Assembly (NCBI GenBank): GCA_002317305.1
Contig: DCIZ01000059.1
Location: 1-8,567 of the forward strand
Length of the DNA: 8,567 nucleotides
Origin: Campylobacter sp. UBA1713
GTDB taxonomy: Bacteria > Campylobacterota > Campylobacteria > Campylobacterales > Campylobacteraceae
Direction of reading: 5' to 3'
Below, one piece after another: positions 1 through 6,773 of the stretch. The notes under the pieces are model-generated. The model had not been told where the DNA came from and did no database searches. It worked only from the letters and a program-made list of their open reading frames with translations. Both the position numbers and the translations under genes were made by a program. Positions within the stretch are counted from its first letter, which is position 1. The number at the start of each line of letters is the position of its first letter.

Positions 1-152
1 CTCGGCGTTAGCCGATGTTTCTTTAAAACAAGCGAAGCGCTCGGCGTTAGCCGATGTTTCTTTAAAACAAGCGAAGCGCTCGGCGTTAGCCGATGTTTCC
101 TGTAAAACAAGCGAAGCGCTCGGCGTTAGCCGATGTTTCCTGTAAAGCAAGC
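1..152. repeat. Tandem array of 39-40 bp hairpin repeats
   Basis: Four head-to-tail copies begin at 1, 40, 79 and 119. The first two are 39 bp and identical, the third is 40 bp (ctttaaaac becomes cctgtaaaac), and the fourth is cut off near 152. Each unit contains a perfect inverted repeat TCGGC-GTTA-GCCGA (2-15 in the first copy). Complete units end in GCGAAGCG, which includes GCGAAGC, a known very stable DNA mini-hairpin. There are no unique spacers, so this is not CRISPR. Two + frames stay open from base 1 to stops at 103-105 and 143-145, and minus frames are also open, so the tail of an upstream gene could run into the array. That cannot be decided from this window. Confidence 0.9.
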
Positions 153-178
153 CACCAAAATTCATTAAGTGGTTTTTT
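149..178 (+). terminator. Weak terminator-like hairpin upstream of darG
   Basis: AAGCCAC (149-155) can pair with GTGGTTT (169-175), with one G-U pair and a 13-base loop. The right arm runs into six T residues (173-178). This could end transcription of a gene to the left, before the darG-like gene. The stem is short and the call is tentative. Confidence 0.35.
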
Positions 179-208
179 AGAGGTGCCCCAAAATGTTAAG
201 GATAAAAA

Positions 209-1225
209 ATGATAAAATTCGTAAATGACGATATCTTTACAAGTGGTGCTCATTGTCTTATAAACACTGTAAATTGTGAAGGTTTTATGGGAAAGGGACT
301 TGCGGCACAGTTCAAAAAGCGTTTTCCGAGAAATTTCGAATTTTACAAAGAGCAGTGCAACAAACGTCAGTGTAGTGTCGGCAATGTCTTAATGTATGAA
401 GAGTGCGGAAAGATCATCGCAAATTTTCCGACAAAAGATAAGTGGCGTGAGCGGTCTAGGTATGAGTTTATAGAGAGTGGGCTTGCAAATTTGGTTTGGC
501 AGATTCAAAAGCAAAACATAACTTCTGTTTCGATTCCGCCTCTTGGCTGTGGCAACGGCGGGCTTGAACGCACAAAAGTTGAACCGATGATTCGGCAGGT
601 TTTTGACGGGCTTAATGTTGAGGTTTTTTTGCATGATTTTTTGTCTTATTCAAATGAAGTGGTTGTTAAATTTGAATTAACTCATCTTTTGCTTTTAAAG
701 CTAAAAGCAAATTTACACACATTTAACAAAATAAATTTACAACAAGCGGCGTTTTTTATGGGGCTTTTTGCTGGCGCAGATATTTTTAAGCACAAGATGA
801 GTAAATTTGGTCTCTATTCAAAAACAATAGAAACAGTAAGCGATGAGCTAAAACGATACAAGGAGTTTAGCGGTTTAGACGATGCAATGTTAGAAAAGCG
901 AATTTTTACCACCATTACAAGTCGCAACATAGATGAAAAACTAGCCAAATTTGAACCAGCTTTGACTTTGGCGTGTAGTGTTACAAATGAGTTAAGTGGC
1001 GATGTTTTAGTGGTTTCAACCATTTTAGACATTTTAAACAAAAGTCAAAATTCGTTAAGCGACTACGAAATTTGTAGTGAATTTCAAAAACATTCAAAAC
1101 AAAATGTTGTTGATTTTGGAAAGATAAAACAAAATTTAGCTAGAGCTGAAGAGTTAAAACTTGTAGGAGAGGATTTTTTTGGATATTTTTCAAATTTAAA
1201 GAGTATCAAAAACACAAAACATTAG
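209..1225 (+). CDS. darG: DarG-type macrodomain antitoxin (DNA ADP-ribosyl glycohydrolase)
   Basis: The product (338 aa) resembles DarG, which removes ADP-ribose added to thymidine in DNA by the toxin DarT and also binds DarT through its C-terminal part. Residues about 1-143 are a macrodomain of the DarG subclass: [14 protein letters not shown] (19-32, ADP-ribose loop), NFPTK (72-76), and [10 protein letters not shown] (110-119). K76 aligns with the lysine I recall as catalytic in Thermus DarG. Residues about 150-338 match the helical C-terminal region expected in full-length DarG, and the total length is normal for the family. The ATG at 209 has an AAGGA ribosome site (198-202) six bases upstream. 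Its DNA is AT-rich: hand counts give 16/60 GC at 661-720 and 13/60 at 1081-1140, against 29/60 at 2161-2220 in glyA, which suggests transfer. darT normally lies directly upstream; here there are only repeats and the window edge. Confidence is high for the macrodomain and somewhat lower for a working antitoxin. Confidence 0.88.
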   Translation: MIKFVNDDIFTSGAHCLINTVNCEGFMGKGLAAQFKKRFPRNFEFYKEQCNKRQCSVGNVLMYEECGKIIANFPTKDKWRERSRYEFIESGLANLVWQIQKQNITSVSIPPLGCGNGGLERTKVEPMIRQVFDGLNVEVFLHDFLSYSNEVVVKFELTHLLLLKLKANLHTFNKINLQQAAFFMGLFAGADIFKHKMSKFGLYSKTIETVSDELKRYKEFSGLDDAMLEKRIFTTITSRNIDEKLAKFEPALTLACSVTNELSGDVLVVSTILDILNKSQNSLSDYEICSEFQKHSKQNVVDFGKIKQNLARAEELKLVGEDFFGYFSNLKSIKNTKH

Positions 1226-1247
1226 GATAAAATCAGTTATATTTAGT

Positions 1248-1269
1248 TACAATTACGTTTATTTACAAT
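1248..1269 (+). promoter_or_regulatory. Possible promoter of the glyA operon
   Basis: The 76-bp gap between darG and glyA is very AT-rich and contains TTACAATT twice (1247-1254 and 1263-1270). Each holds a TACAAT that fits a sigma-70 -10 box, 48 and 32 bases before the glyA start. Campylobacter promoters rely mainly on an extended -10 and upstream AT periodicity, so the lack of a clear -35 is not decisive. This is a candidate only. Confidence 0.3.
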
Positions 1270-1301
1270 TTGGAAATTTTTTTAAGATTAAGGAGTATAA
1301 G

Positions 1302-2546
1302 ATGGCGTTAAACACTTTTGACAACGAGATCGCTACGCTTTTGGAGCAGGAGCTTCACAGACAGATGGAGGGGCTTGAGATGATCGCAAGCGAAAATTTC
1401 ACACTTCCAGAGGTGATGCAGGTGATGGGTTCGGTGCTTACCAACAAATATGCAGAAGGCTACCCAGGCAAGCGGTATTATGGTGGTTGCGAAGTGGTCG
1501 ATGAGATCGAAAATTTGGCTATCCAAAGATGCAAACAGCTTTTTGGTTGTGAGTTTGCAAACGTTCAGCCAAATTCAGGTTCGCAGGCGAATCAGGGGGT
1601 TTATGCAGCACTGCTTAATCCGGGCGACAAAATTTTAGGCATGGACTTAAGCCACGGCGGACACCTCACACACGGCGCAAAGGTCAGCAGCAGTGGCAAA
1701 GTTTATGAGAGCTTTTTTTATGGCGTAAATTTGGACGGTCGCATAGACTACGACAGAGTAGCTGACATAGCAAATATAGTCCGCCCAAAACTCATCGTGT
1801 GTGGCGCTAGTGCCTACCCGCGTGAGATAGACTTTGCCAAATTTAGAGAGATAGCCGACAGCGTTGGGGCGTTGCTTTTTGCTGACGTGGCGCACATCGC
1901 TGGGCTTGTGGTGGCTGGCGAGCACGCACACCCGTTTCCGCACTGCCATGTAGTTAGCTCAACTACACACAAGACGCTTAGAGGACCGCGTGGTGGCATC
2001 ATCATGACAAATGACGAAGATATAGCAAAAAAAGTAAATTCAGCCATCTTCCCGGGCATTCAGGGCGGACCTTTGATGCACGTCATAGCGGCAAAAGCAG
2101 TCGGATTCAAATTTAACCTAAGCAGCGAATGGAAAACTTACGCACGAAATGTAAAGGCAAACATAAAAGCTTTGGGCGAGGTTTTGAGTGCTGGCGGTTT
2201 TGACCTAGTTAGTGGCGGAACGGACAACCATCTCATTTTGGTAAGCTTTTTAAACAAGGCGTTTAGTGGCAAAGAGGCAGACATAGCGCTAGGCAAAGCG
2301 GGCATCACAGTAAACAAAAACACCGTGCCGGGCGAGACACGAAGTCCGTTTGTAACCAGTGGCATTCGCATAGGAAGTGCCGCACTTACCAGCAGAGGCA
2401 TGGGCGAAGGCGAATTTAGGCTAATAGGCTCAAAGATCGTTGAGGTGCTTAGCGACATAGGAAACGAATCGCTTCAAGCAAAGGTGCGAGGCGAGCTAGC
2501 GGAGCTTTCGAAAAATTTTGTTATTTACGACAGATCAAATTTCTAA
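1302..2546 (+). CDS. glyA: Serine hydroxymethyltransferase
   Basis: This cytosolic PLP enzyme interconverts serine plus tetrahydrofolate with glycine plus 5,10-methylene-tetrahydrofolate, supplying one-carbon units. At 414 aa it has the usual bacterial length. Visible motifs are the N-terminal MIASENF (27-33), Y50 within [23 protein letters not shown] (118-125, H121 stacking on PLP), D195 and H198 in ADVAHIAGL, the PLP lysine K224 in [11 protein letters not shown], and R356 in VTSGIRIG for substrate carboxylate binding. All key residues are present. The ATG at 1302 follows TAAGGAG (1289-1295) at good spacing. It probably starts the operon continuing into the SPOR gene 21 bp downstream. In C. 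jejuni, lysS precedes glyA (from memory); here a darG-like gene and repeats lie upstream. Confidence 0.98.
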   Translation: MALNTFDNEIATLLEQELHRQMEGLEMIASENFTLPEVMQVMGSVLTNKYAEGYPGKRYYGGCEVVDEIENLAIQRCKQLFGCEFANVQPNSGSQANQGVYAALLNPGDKILGMDLSHGGHLTHGAKVSSSGKVYESFFYGVNLDGRIDYDRVADIANIVRPKLIVCGASAYPREIDFAKFREIADSVGALLFADVAHIAGLVVAGEHAHPFPHCHVVSSTTHKTLRGPRGGIIMTNDEDIAKKVNSAIFPGIQGGPLMHVIAAKAVGFKFNLSSEWKTYARNVKANIKALGEVLSAGGFDLVSGGTDNHLILVSFLNKAFSGKEADIALGKAGITVNKNTVPGETRSPFVTSGIRIGSAALTSRGMGEGEFRLIGSKIVEVLSDIGNESLQAKVRGELAELSKNFVIYDRSNF

Positions 2547-2567
2547 ACCAAAATATGGAGCATTTTA

Positions 2568-5171
2568 ATGAAAGAGAACAACTATTTAGATGACATCGTG
2601 TTAGATAAATACAACGAGAGAGAGCCGGGCAAATTTAAAAACTGGTTTGTGGGCACTTCTCTCTTTTCCATTTCGTTTATAGCGCTTATGTTGCTACTTC
2701 GTCCGGCAGGGCATCCGCTACTAGCTGAGATAGGCAAAGAGGGCGTTTGGGCGACAGCAAAGAATGATGCAAGCGAAGGCGGCATGGTGGCAAAAACGGC
2801 GGCAGAGGAAGGGCAGAAAGCACTTGCTGAGGCGGGCAAGCTAGGTGGCGAGGGCAAAAATTTAGTCGCGGAGCTTGACGGGCTAAATGGCGACATGGCT
2901 GAAGAGTTAAGACGCGCCATGAAGCTAGTAGACGACCTTTCGCTAAAAGCAGACGAAGCAGCACGAAACGCAACCCTTGCAGCACAAGAGGCAGAACGTC
3001 TAGCAAAGATGGAGGGCAAGGTTACGCCAGAAGAGGCAGCAGCGGCTAAAAAGCGTGCCGAAGAGGCAGCGGCAAACGCCAAAAACTGGTCAGACAAGCT
3101 AAAAGACGCCATGAAAGCTTTGCAGGTAAAGATAGCAGACGCGCGCCAATACTTAAGCGGACTTTTTATAGTTAAAAACGAGGCAAAAGGCGAGGGCGAA
3201 GATGCTTTGAAGTCAGCCGAAGAGCTAGCGCAGTTTGTGGCAAACGCAAAAGAGACGACAGCAAATGCAGCAAAGATAGCAGACGAGCTAAACAAAACGG
3301 GCAACAAGAATCTAGCCAAAAACATTCGCACCTCTATAAAAGACGTAGACGGCGCAGCAGACGATGCTTTAAAATACATAGACAAGTCAAAAGAGCAGGC
3401 GATGAATTTGGTAAAACTAGCCGACACAAAAGGGATAAGCAACGAAGACCTCCAAGCAGCCCAAGATGCAAACAGGCTAGCAGCTGACGAAGCGGCAAAG
3501 AAAAAGACACAGGTAAGCTCAGCACTTGACAAGCTAAAAGGCAACTTAAACAACGCTAGAACCTACCTTTCTGGACTCTTTGGCGCAAAAGAGGGTGGCG
3601 TAAAAGCAAACGAAGCGGTAAATTCGGCTATGATGGCAAACGCAAACGCAAATGAAGTTATAAAAGAAGCCAAACTAGTAGCAAAAGACGCCGATGCAGC
3701 GGGCGACAACAGACTAGCTAGCGAGCTAAACGCAGACGCAGAAAATTTAGGTCTTGCGGTAAATGACTCTCTAAAAACGGCTGAACTTGCCAAAAAAGCA
3801 GGAGCGACTTCTACAAAAGCAAGTGGCGGCACAGACATAGACGCGGCAAACAAAGCGGCGAAAGAGGCTAACTCAGCAGCGGACAAAGCTTTGGAAAATA
3901 CGCAAAAAGTTACCACGCTTACTGATGCTTTGAAAGACAAGATAGTAAGTGCTCGTGGCTACTTAGCTGGACTTTTTGGCGGCGCAAAAGATGGCGCAAA
4001 AGATAGCGGCATAAAAGCTAGCGATGCGGCGATGGCAGTAAATGCGGCAAACAAAGATGCGCTTAATGCGACAAAAGAGGCTAGCCTAGTGGCAAACAGC
4101 GCAAACAAATTTGGCAACACAGAGATGGCAAAAGGGCTTGAAAAAGATATTCAGACGCTAAAAATGGCGATGAACGCAGCCAACAAAACTGCCGAAGAGG
4201 CGACTTTGGCTAGCCAAAAAGCCATAAAAGTAGCAAACGCAGCGTCAAACGCAAAGAGCGAAAAGGCGAAAAACGACTACCTAGCTAGCTCAGCTAAATT
4301 TGCAAAAGAGGCAAACCAAGCCGCCATAAACGCAAACGAAGAGGCGCAAAACGTAGCAGGCTTGACAGCGGACCTTCGCGAAAAGACAGCGCAGGCAAAG
4401 AGCGAGCTAGCGGGACTTTTTGGCACGTCAAAAGAGCGGCTTGAAAACAGTAGCGAAAACGCAAATGCAGCATATGCAAACCTAAACGGCGCGGTTTCAG
4501 ACGCACGGGCGAGTGTAGAGGAGGCGAAAAACATCATCGCATATACAAAACAGGCAAAGCTAAACGAATTTACAAAAGACATAGTTTCTAGCATGAGTGC
4601 GTTAAATTCACAGCTTTTGCAGGCTAGCAAGGCGGGCAGTGGCGCGAAAATGGCGAGTGAAAAGGCGACTTTGATGGCGAGTGAGCTAGATACCAAAAAG
4701 CCAAATTTGGAAAGCATCAACAAAGTCGTAACCTCTACAAACGCCGCAGCGACAAAAGCTAACGACATGGCAAAGAGCATAAACGCAAAGAACGAGGAGC
4801 TAAAAATAGCGCTAGAAAACGCAAAACTTGCACTTGCAAATTCAGCGGTGAGAATTCCAGCAGACTCAGCAGTCGGCGCAAGATATGCAAACGGCACGAC
4901 GCCATCTAAAAACAACCTAACAGCGACCATTCCAGCGGGCGCTTACATACAGTTTGCAGGACTTTTGCGCTACAATCCAGACCACCAAATTTTTAAAGAC
5001 ATAAAAGCGCTTGGGTTTGACTACTTTGCTTACAACGCAAAAGTTCACGGCAGAGTCTTTACAAAGGTTTTGGTGGGACCTTACGAGACAAACAGCCACA
5101 GACTTCAGGTGGACATGAACAAAATTCGAGCTAAAATCGCCGAAGATGCGTTTGTTTATAGGGTCAAGTAG
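2568..5171 (+). CDS. Membrane-anchored SPOR-domain protein with long Ala-rich repeats
   Basis: The 867-aa protein has a basic/acidic cytoplasmic head (1-26), one membrane helix at about 27-45 (WFVGTSLF... to MLLL), a very long helical region (about 62-760), a short linker, and a C-terminal SPOR domain (about 786-867; AGAYIQFAGL at 790-799, KVLVGPYE at 833-840). SPOR domains bind denuded peptidoglycan glycans and often mark septal proteins, so an inner-membrane anchor with a periplasmic body is likely. It sits between glyA and aroE like C. jejuni Cj0404, a much smaller SPOR protein as I recall. The middle is Ala/Lys/Asn-rich (46 Ala in residues 421-600 by hand count), I see no cysteine, and it is made of five diverged repeats. 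The ATG at 2568 follows GGAG (2557-2560) at seven bases and 21 bp after glyA. Its stop overlaps the aroE start. The architecture is clear; the precise function is unknown. Confidence 0.9.
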   Translation: MKENNYLDDIVLDKYNEREPGKFKNWFVGTSLFSISFIALMLLLRPAGHPLLAEIGKEGVWATAKNDASEGGMVAKTAAEEGQKALAEAGKLGGEGKNLVAELDGLNGDMAEELRRAMKLVDDLSLKADEAARNATLAAQEAERLAKMEGKVTPEEAAAAKKRAEEAAANAKNWSDKLKDAMKALQVKIADARQYLSGLFIVKNEAKGEGEDALKSAEELAQFVANAKETTANAAKIADELNKTGNKNLAKNIRTSIKDVDGAADDALKYIDKSKEQAMNLVKLADTKGISNEDLQAAQDANRLAADEAAKKKTQVSSALDKLKGNLNNARTYLSGLFGAKEGGVKANEAVNSAMMANANANEVIKEAKLVAKDADAAGDNRLASELNADAENLGLAVNDSLKTAELAKKAGATSTKASGGTDIDAANKAAKEANSAADKALENTQKVTTLTDALKDKIVSARGYLAGLFGGAKDGAKDSGIKASDAAMAVNAANKDALNATKEASLVANSANKFGNTEMAKGLEKDIQTLKMAMNAANKTAEEATLASQKAIKVANAASNAKSEKAKNDYLASSAKFAKEANQAAINANEEAQNVAGLTADLREKTAQAKSELAGLFGTSKERLENSSENANAAYANLNGAVSDARASVEEAKNIIAYTKQAKLNEFTKDIVSSMSALNSQLLQASKAGSGAKMASEKATLMASELDTKKPNLESINKVVTSTNAAATKANDMAKSINAKNEELKIALENAKLALANSAVRIPADSAVGARYANGTTPSKNNLTATIPAGAYIQFAGLLRYNPDHQIFKDIKALGFDYFAYNAKVHGRVFTKVLVGPYETNSHRLQVDMNKIRAKIAEDAFVYRVK
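2646..2702 (+). other. Transmembrane segment of the SPOR protein
   Basis: Residues 27-45 form a hydrophobic stretch preceded by basic residues (K22, K24) and followed by R45. This predicts an uncleaved signal anchor with the N-terminus inside and the repeats and SPOR domain in the periplasm. No signal peptidase or lipobox site is evident. Confidence 0.85.
2751..4847 (+). repeat. Five protein repeats of about 135-150 residues in the SPOR protein
   Basis: Module ends can be placed near residues 203, 341, 474, 622 and 760. The first four end in the same signature: YLSGLF (195-200 and 333-338), YLAGLF (465-470) and ELAGLF (613-618), spaced 138, 132 and 148 residues apart. Each is preceded by an L..LK.K...AR-like helix (for example LKDKIVSARGYLAGLF). 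A second landmark recurs mid-module: GKNLVAEL (96-103), GNKNLAKNI (245-253), GDNRLASEL (379-387), GNTEMAKGL (516-524) and LNEFTKDI (665-672). The fifth module aligns up to ALENAKLALANSA but lacks the GLF motif. The repeats are diverged, indicating old duplication, unlike the near-identical intergenic repeats elsewhere in the window. Confidence 0.8.
4923..5168 (+). other. SPOR peptidoglycan-binding domain
   Basis: Residues about 786-867 have the SPOR pattern: a first strand rich in Gln/Phe (AYIQFAGL), a helix ending LKALGFDYF-like (IKALGFDYF), then the K-V-L-V-G-P-Y/F signature and a final helix (MNKIRAKIAEDAFVYRVK). The domain ends the protein, as is usual for SPOR proteins. Confidence 0.85.
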
Positions 5172-6103
5172 TGAAAGCTTTTGCACTTTTTGGGAATCCA
5201 GTAGCACACTCCATCTCGCCACGTTTGCACAATTCAGCGCTTGGCGAGCTGGGCGTGCGTGGGTTTTATGGGCGCGTTTTGCTCCAAAGTGGCGATGGGC
5301 TTGTGGCGAAATTTCGCACGCTTGGGCTGAGTGGCGCAAACATCACCATTCCTTTTAAACAGAGTGTTTTGGGCGAGTGCGACTTTGTCGAGCCCTTTGC
5401 AAAGCGGGTAAATTCGGTAAATACACTCGTTTTGCGTTCAGGGCAAATTTGCGGCTTTAACACAGATGCGCCCGGTTTTTTTCGTAGCGTGCGTGAGTTT
5501 GGCGAATTTGGCTCGGCGCTTGTGGTGGGAGCGGGTGGCACGGCAAAGGCTTTGGCGGAATTTTTGCGCGAAAAGGGGGTGAGCGTGAGTGTGCTAAACA
5601 GAAGCGACAGAAGTGGCGAGTTTAGCGATGGGGTGGAGTTTTATGTGGGTGGCTTGGGCTACAAAAACGATAAAAACGAGAAAAACGCAAATGGCGAGCG
5701 TGTTGGTTTGGGCGAAAGTGTTGGCGAGGGTGTTTGTGGCGAGCGTGTTTGTGGTGAGTGTGGCGAAGTGGCGGAGTTTTCGCGTGCTAAAAGTGCCGAT
5801 GAGCTAACTGGGCGTAAATTTGACTTGGTGGTAAATACCACGCCGTCAGGTTTGCTAAATGCCGACTTGCCCGCAGAGAGAGCTTTGCTTTGCGATGTTT
5901 TTGCGGGGGCAAAATTTGCTTTTGATGCGGTTTATGGCAGGCAGACGCCGTTTTTAGAGCTAGCAAAGGAATTCTCTTTGGCTACAAAAGATGGCTCGGA
6001 GATGCTTTTATATCAAGCCGTTTTGGCATTTGAGCACTTTTTTGACGGGCGTTTTAAATTTGACGAAATTTGCGCGCCGATGAAAAAGGTTTTTTTGTTG
6101 TGA
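5171..6103 (+). CDS. aroE: Shikimate dehydrogenase (NADP) with a low-complexity insertion
   Basis: AroE reduces 3-dehydroshikimate to shikimate with NADPH in aromatic amino acid synthesis. The shikimate site is intact: S14 and S16 in AHSISP, catalytic K63 in NITIPFK, N97 and D99 in GFNTDA, Q282 in LLYQAV. The NADP domain has VVGAGGTAKA (118-127), NRS (143-145), VNTTPSG (221-227) and DAVYGRQTPF (252-261). At 310 aa it is longer than the usual 260-285. The excess lies between NRS and DLVVNTTP, about 73 residues here against about 32 in E. coli AroE, and holds KNDKNEKN-like and GE-V-C-rich repeats (about 160-204). The reading frame stays open. The start is GTG at 5171, whose G is the last base of the preceding TAG, so translation is probably coupled; AGGG (5160-5163) lies seven bases upstream. 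Confidence 0.96.
   Translation: MKAFALFGNPVAHSISPRLHNSALGELGVRGFYGRVLLQSGDGLVAKFRTLGLSGANITIPFKQSVLGECDFVEPFAKRVNSVNTLVLRSGQICGFNTDAPGFFRSVREFGEFGSALVVGAGGTAKALAEFLREKGVSVSVLNRSDRSGEFSDGVEFYVGGLGYKNDKNEKNANGERVGLGESVGEGVCGERVCGECGEVAEFSRAKSADELTGRKFDLVVNTTPSGLLNADLPAERALLCDVFAGAKFAFDAVYGRQTPFLELAKEFSLATKDGSEMLLYQAVLAFEHFFDGRFKFDEICAPMKKVFLL
5662..5770 (+). repeat. Two in-frame short tandem repeats inside aroE
   Basis: The first part is three near-copies of AAAAACGA/GAAAAACG (about 5662-5688), encoding KNDKNEKN. The second is a run of GGCGA-N-N-GTGTT units at 5693, 5711, 5723 and 5738, some with TTTG or TGT between them, decaying into GGTGAGTGT and GGCGAAGTG (to 5770). All known spacing changes here are in multiples of three, so the frame survives. 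The encoded peptide contains C189, C194 and C197. Confidence 0.85.
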
Positions 6104-6106
6104 AAG

Positions 6107-6159
6107 CTGAAAACGGAAAACTGAAACAAAATGCGTTCGGAATGCGGAATGCGGAATGC
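6107..6159 (+). repeat. Purine-rich spacer repeat with (GGAATGC)x3
   Basis: Directly after the aroE stop comes CTGAAAACGGAAAACTGAA, then ATGCGTTCGG and three perfect 7-bp units GGAATGC at 6139, 6146 and 6153. The GCGTTCGG word recurs near 6812 and at 8423, and the GAAAACGGAAAAC word recurs near 6792, showing one dispersed family. Confidence 0.8.
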
Positions 6160-6191
6160 TTAAATTTGTGATTATCAAAAAATGCAAAAAC

Positions 6192-6353
6192 CAACACCGT
6201 CATTCTGAGGGAGCGGTAGCGACCGAAGAATCCCCCGCCTGGCGAGCGAGTAAAAAGCCAAATTCACGAAAAAGCAAATTTCAAAGATTCTACTCCCTCA
6301 AATTTCAGGGGATTCTTCGGTCGGCTTTCGCCTCCCTCAGAATGACGGCGTTG
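6192..6353. repeat. Inverted-repeat (MITE-like) element, copy 1
   Basis: The outer arms CAACACCGTCATTCTGAGGG (6192-6211) and its inverse (6334-6353) match in 19 of 20 positions. A second perfect 15-bp inner pair is GACCGAAGAATCCCC (6221-6235) with 6308-6322. Each arm also carries a small hairpin of its own between those pairs. The element is about 162 bp and encodes no protein. A-tracts to the left and a T-tract to the right (6361-6366) mean its transcript could fold as a large terminator-like hairpin. No clear target-site duplication was seen, so mobility is inferred only from shape and copy number. Confidence 0.8.
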
Positions 6354-6409
6354 CACTAACTTTTTTGTATTTGACAAAAATTTAGCCAATATCAAAAAAA
6401 AGCAAAAAC

Positions 6410-6573
6410 CAACACCGTCATTCTGATGTGGGCGTTAGCCCGCCGAAGAATCCCCCGCCATGCGAGCGAGTAGAATCTACAAATTTACAAAAAAGCAAAT
6501 TTTAGAGATTCTACTCCCTAAAATTTCAGGGGATTCTTCGGTCGGCTTTCGCCTTCCTCAGAATGACGGCTTC
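6410..6573. repeat. Inverted-repeat (MITE-like) element, copy 2
   Basis: This is a second copy offset by 218 bp from the first, with similar left flank (ATCAAAAAA..GCAAAAACC) and right flank (GCACTA-C-TTTTTTTG), so flank and element appear to have been duplicated together. Outer arms are CCGTCATTCTGA (6415-6426) and TCAGAATGACGG (6558-6569). The left arm differs from copy 1: GTGGGCGTTAGCCCG replaces GGGAGCGGTAGCGAC. An extra inner inverted pair, GAGTAGAATCT with AGATTCTACTC, extends the hairpin. Confidence 0.8.
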
Positions 6574-6599
6574 GCACTACTTTTTTTGCATTTGTAGAA

Positions 6600-6632
6600 T
6601 TGTCAAATTCACGAAAAAGCAAATTTTGACAA
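6600..6632. repeat. Small inverted repeat
   Basis: TTGTCAAA (6600-6607) pairs with TTTGACAA (6625-6632) around a 17-base loop that contains CACGAAAAAGCAAA. That loop word also occurs at about 6265 inside element copy 1 and in altered form near 6935. Confidence 0.55.
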
Positions 6633-6636
6633 ATTT

Positions 6637-6686
6637 CGTTTTCTGTTTTCCGCTCTCCGTTTTCTGAATGCAGGGGCGAAAGCCCC
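6637..6686. repeat. Pyrimidine tract and GGGGC-GAAA-GCCCC hairpin
   Basis: The pyrimidine tract at 6637-6670 (CGTTTTCTGTTTTCCGC and onward) is the inverse of the purine repeats at 6107 and 6774. It is followed by a perfect five-pair GC stem with a GAAA loop (6673-6686). A very similar small hairpin, CAGGGGC-GTA-GCCCC, ends the window at 8552-8566. Confidence 0.7.
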
Positions 6687-6693
6687 GCCCACC

Positions 6694-6748
6694 GTCCCTC
6701 GCCACGTTTTCTTTGAGCTTTTAGCGAAAAGAAAACGTGGCGAGGGAC
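6694..6748. repeat. Perfect 21-bp stem hairpin
   Basis: Bases 6694-6714 (starting GTCCCTCGCCACG) are perfectly complementary to 6728-6748 around a 13-base loop (6715-6727). It is the strongest single hairpin in the window. It could act as a bidirectional transcription stop together with the next hairpin, or be a dispersed repeat or structured RNA. No coding role is apparent. Confidence 0.85.
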
Positions 6749-6754
6749 TACAAA

Positions 6755-6772
6755 AAAAAGCGTTAGCTTTTT
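6755..6772 (+). terminator. AAAAAGC-GTTA-GCTTTTT terminator-like hairpin
   Basis: A seven-pair stem (6755-6761 with 6766-6772) with a GTTA loop is flanked by A8 on the left and T5 on the right, so it has terminator form on either strand. It lies seven bases after the 21-bp stem. The stem is AT-rich and weak alone, and no nearby gene end fits exactly (aroE ends 650 bp upstream). Confidence 0.4.
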
Positions 6773-6773
6773 A

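Noticed and set aside
1..152. CRISPR array
   Set aside because: The units are contiguous with no unique spacers and differ by short indels, so this is a plain tandem repeat.
1..165. Minus-strand open frame from an ATG at 165 running off the window (55 codons)
   Set aside because: It is formed almost wholly from the 39-bp repeat, has no convincing ribosome site, and several other frames of the same repeat are also open.
2582..3553. Long minus-strand open frame opposite the SPOR gene
   Set aside because: It is a by-product of Ala/Lys codon usage in the repeats; the + strand frame has the anchor, the SPOR domain and the ribosome site.
4277..4930. Hydrophobic minus-strand frame resembling a membrane protein
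   Set aside because: Antisense of Ala-rich helix naturally reads as Ser/Phe/Ala-rich; no family motif or start signal was seen.
5613..5807. Possible frameshift or alternative gene inside aroE
   Set aside because: The main AroE frame is continuous with all catalytic motifs on both sides of the insertion, so the extra frame is a shadow and no frameshift is needed.
6156..6359. Small + strand frame across element copy 1
   Set aside because: The peptide is a translation of the inverted repeat, with similar words in the frame at 6789-7007; there is no ribosome site or known domain.
6192..6573. Insertion sequence with a transposase
   Set aside because: The elements have no coding capacity and no clear target duplications, so they are listed as repeats rather than as an insertion sequence.
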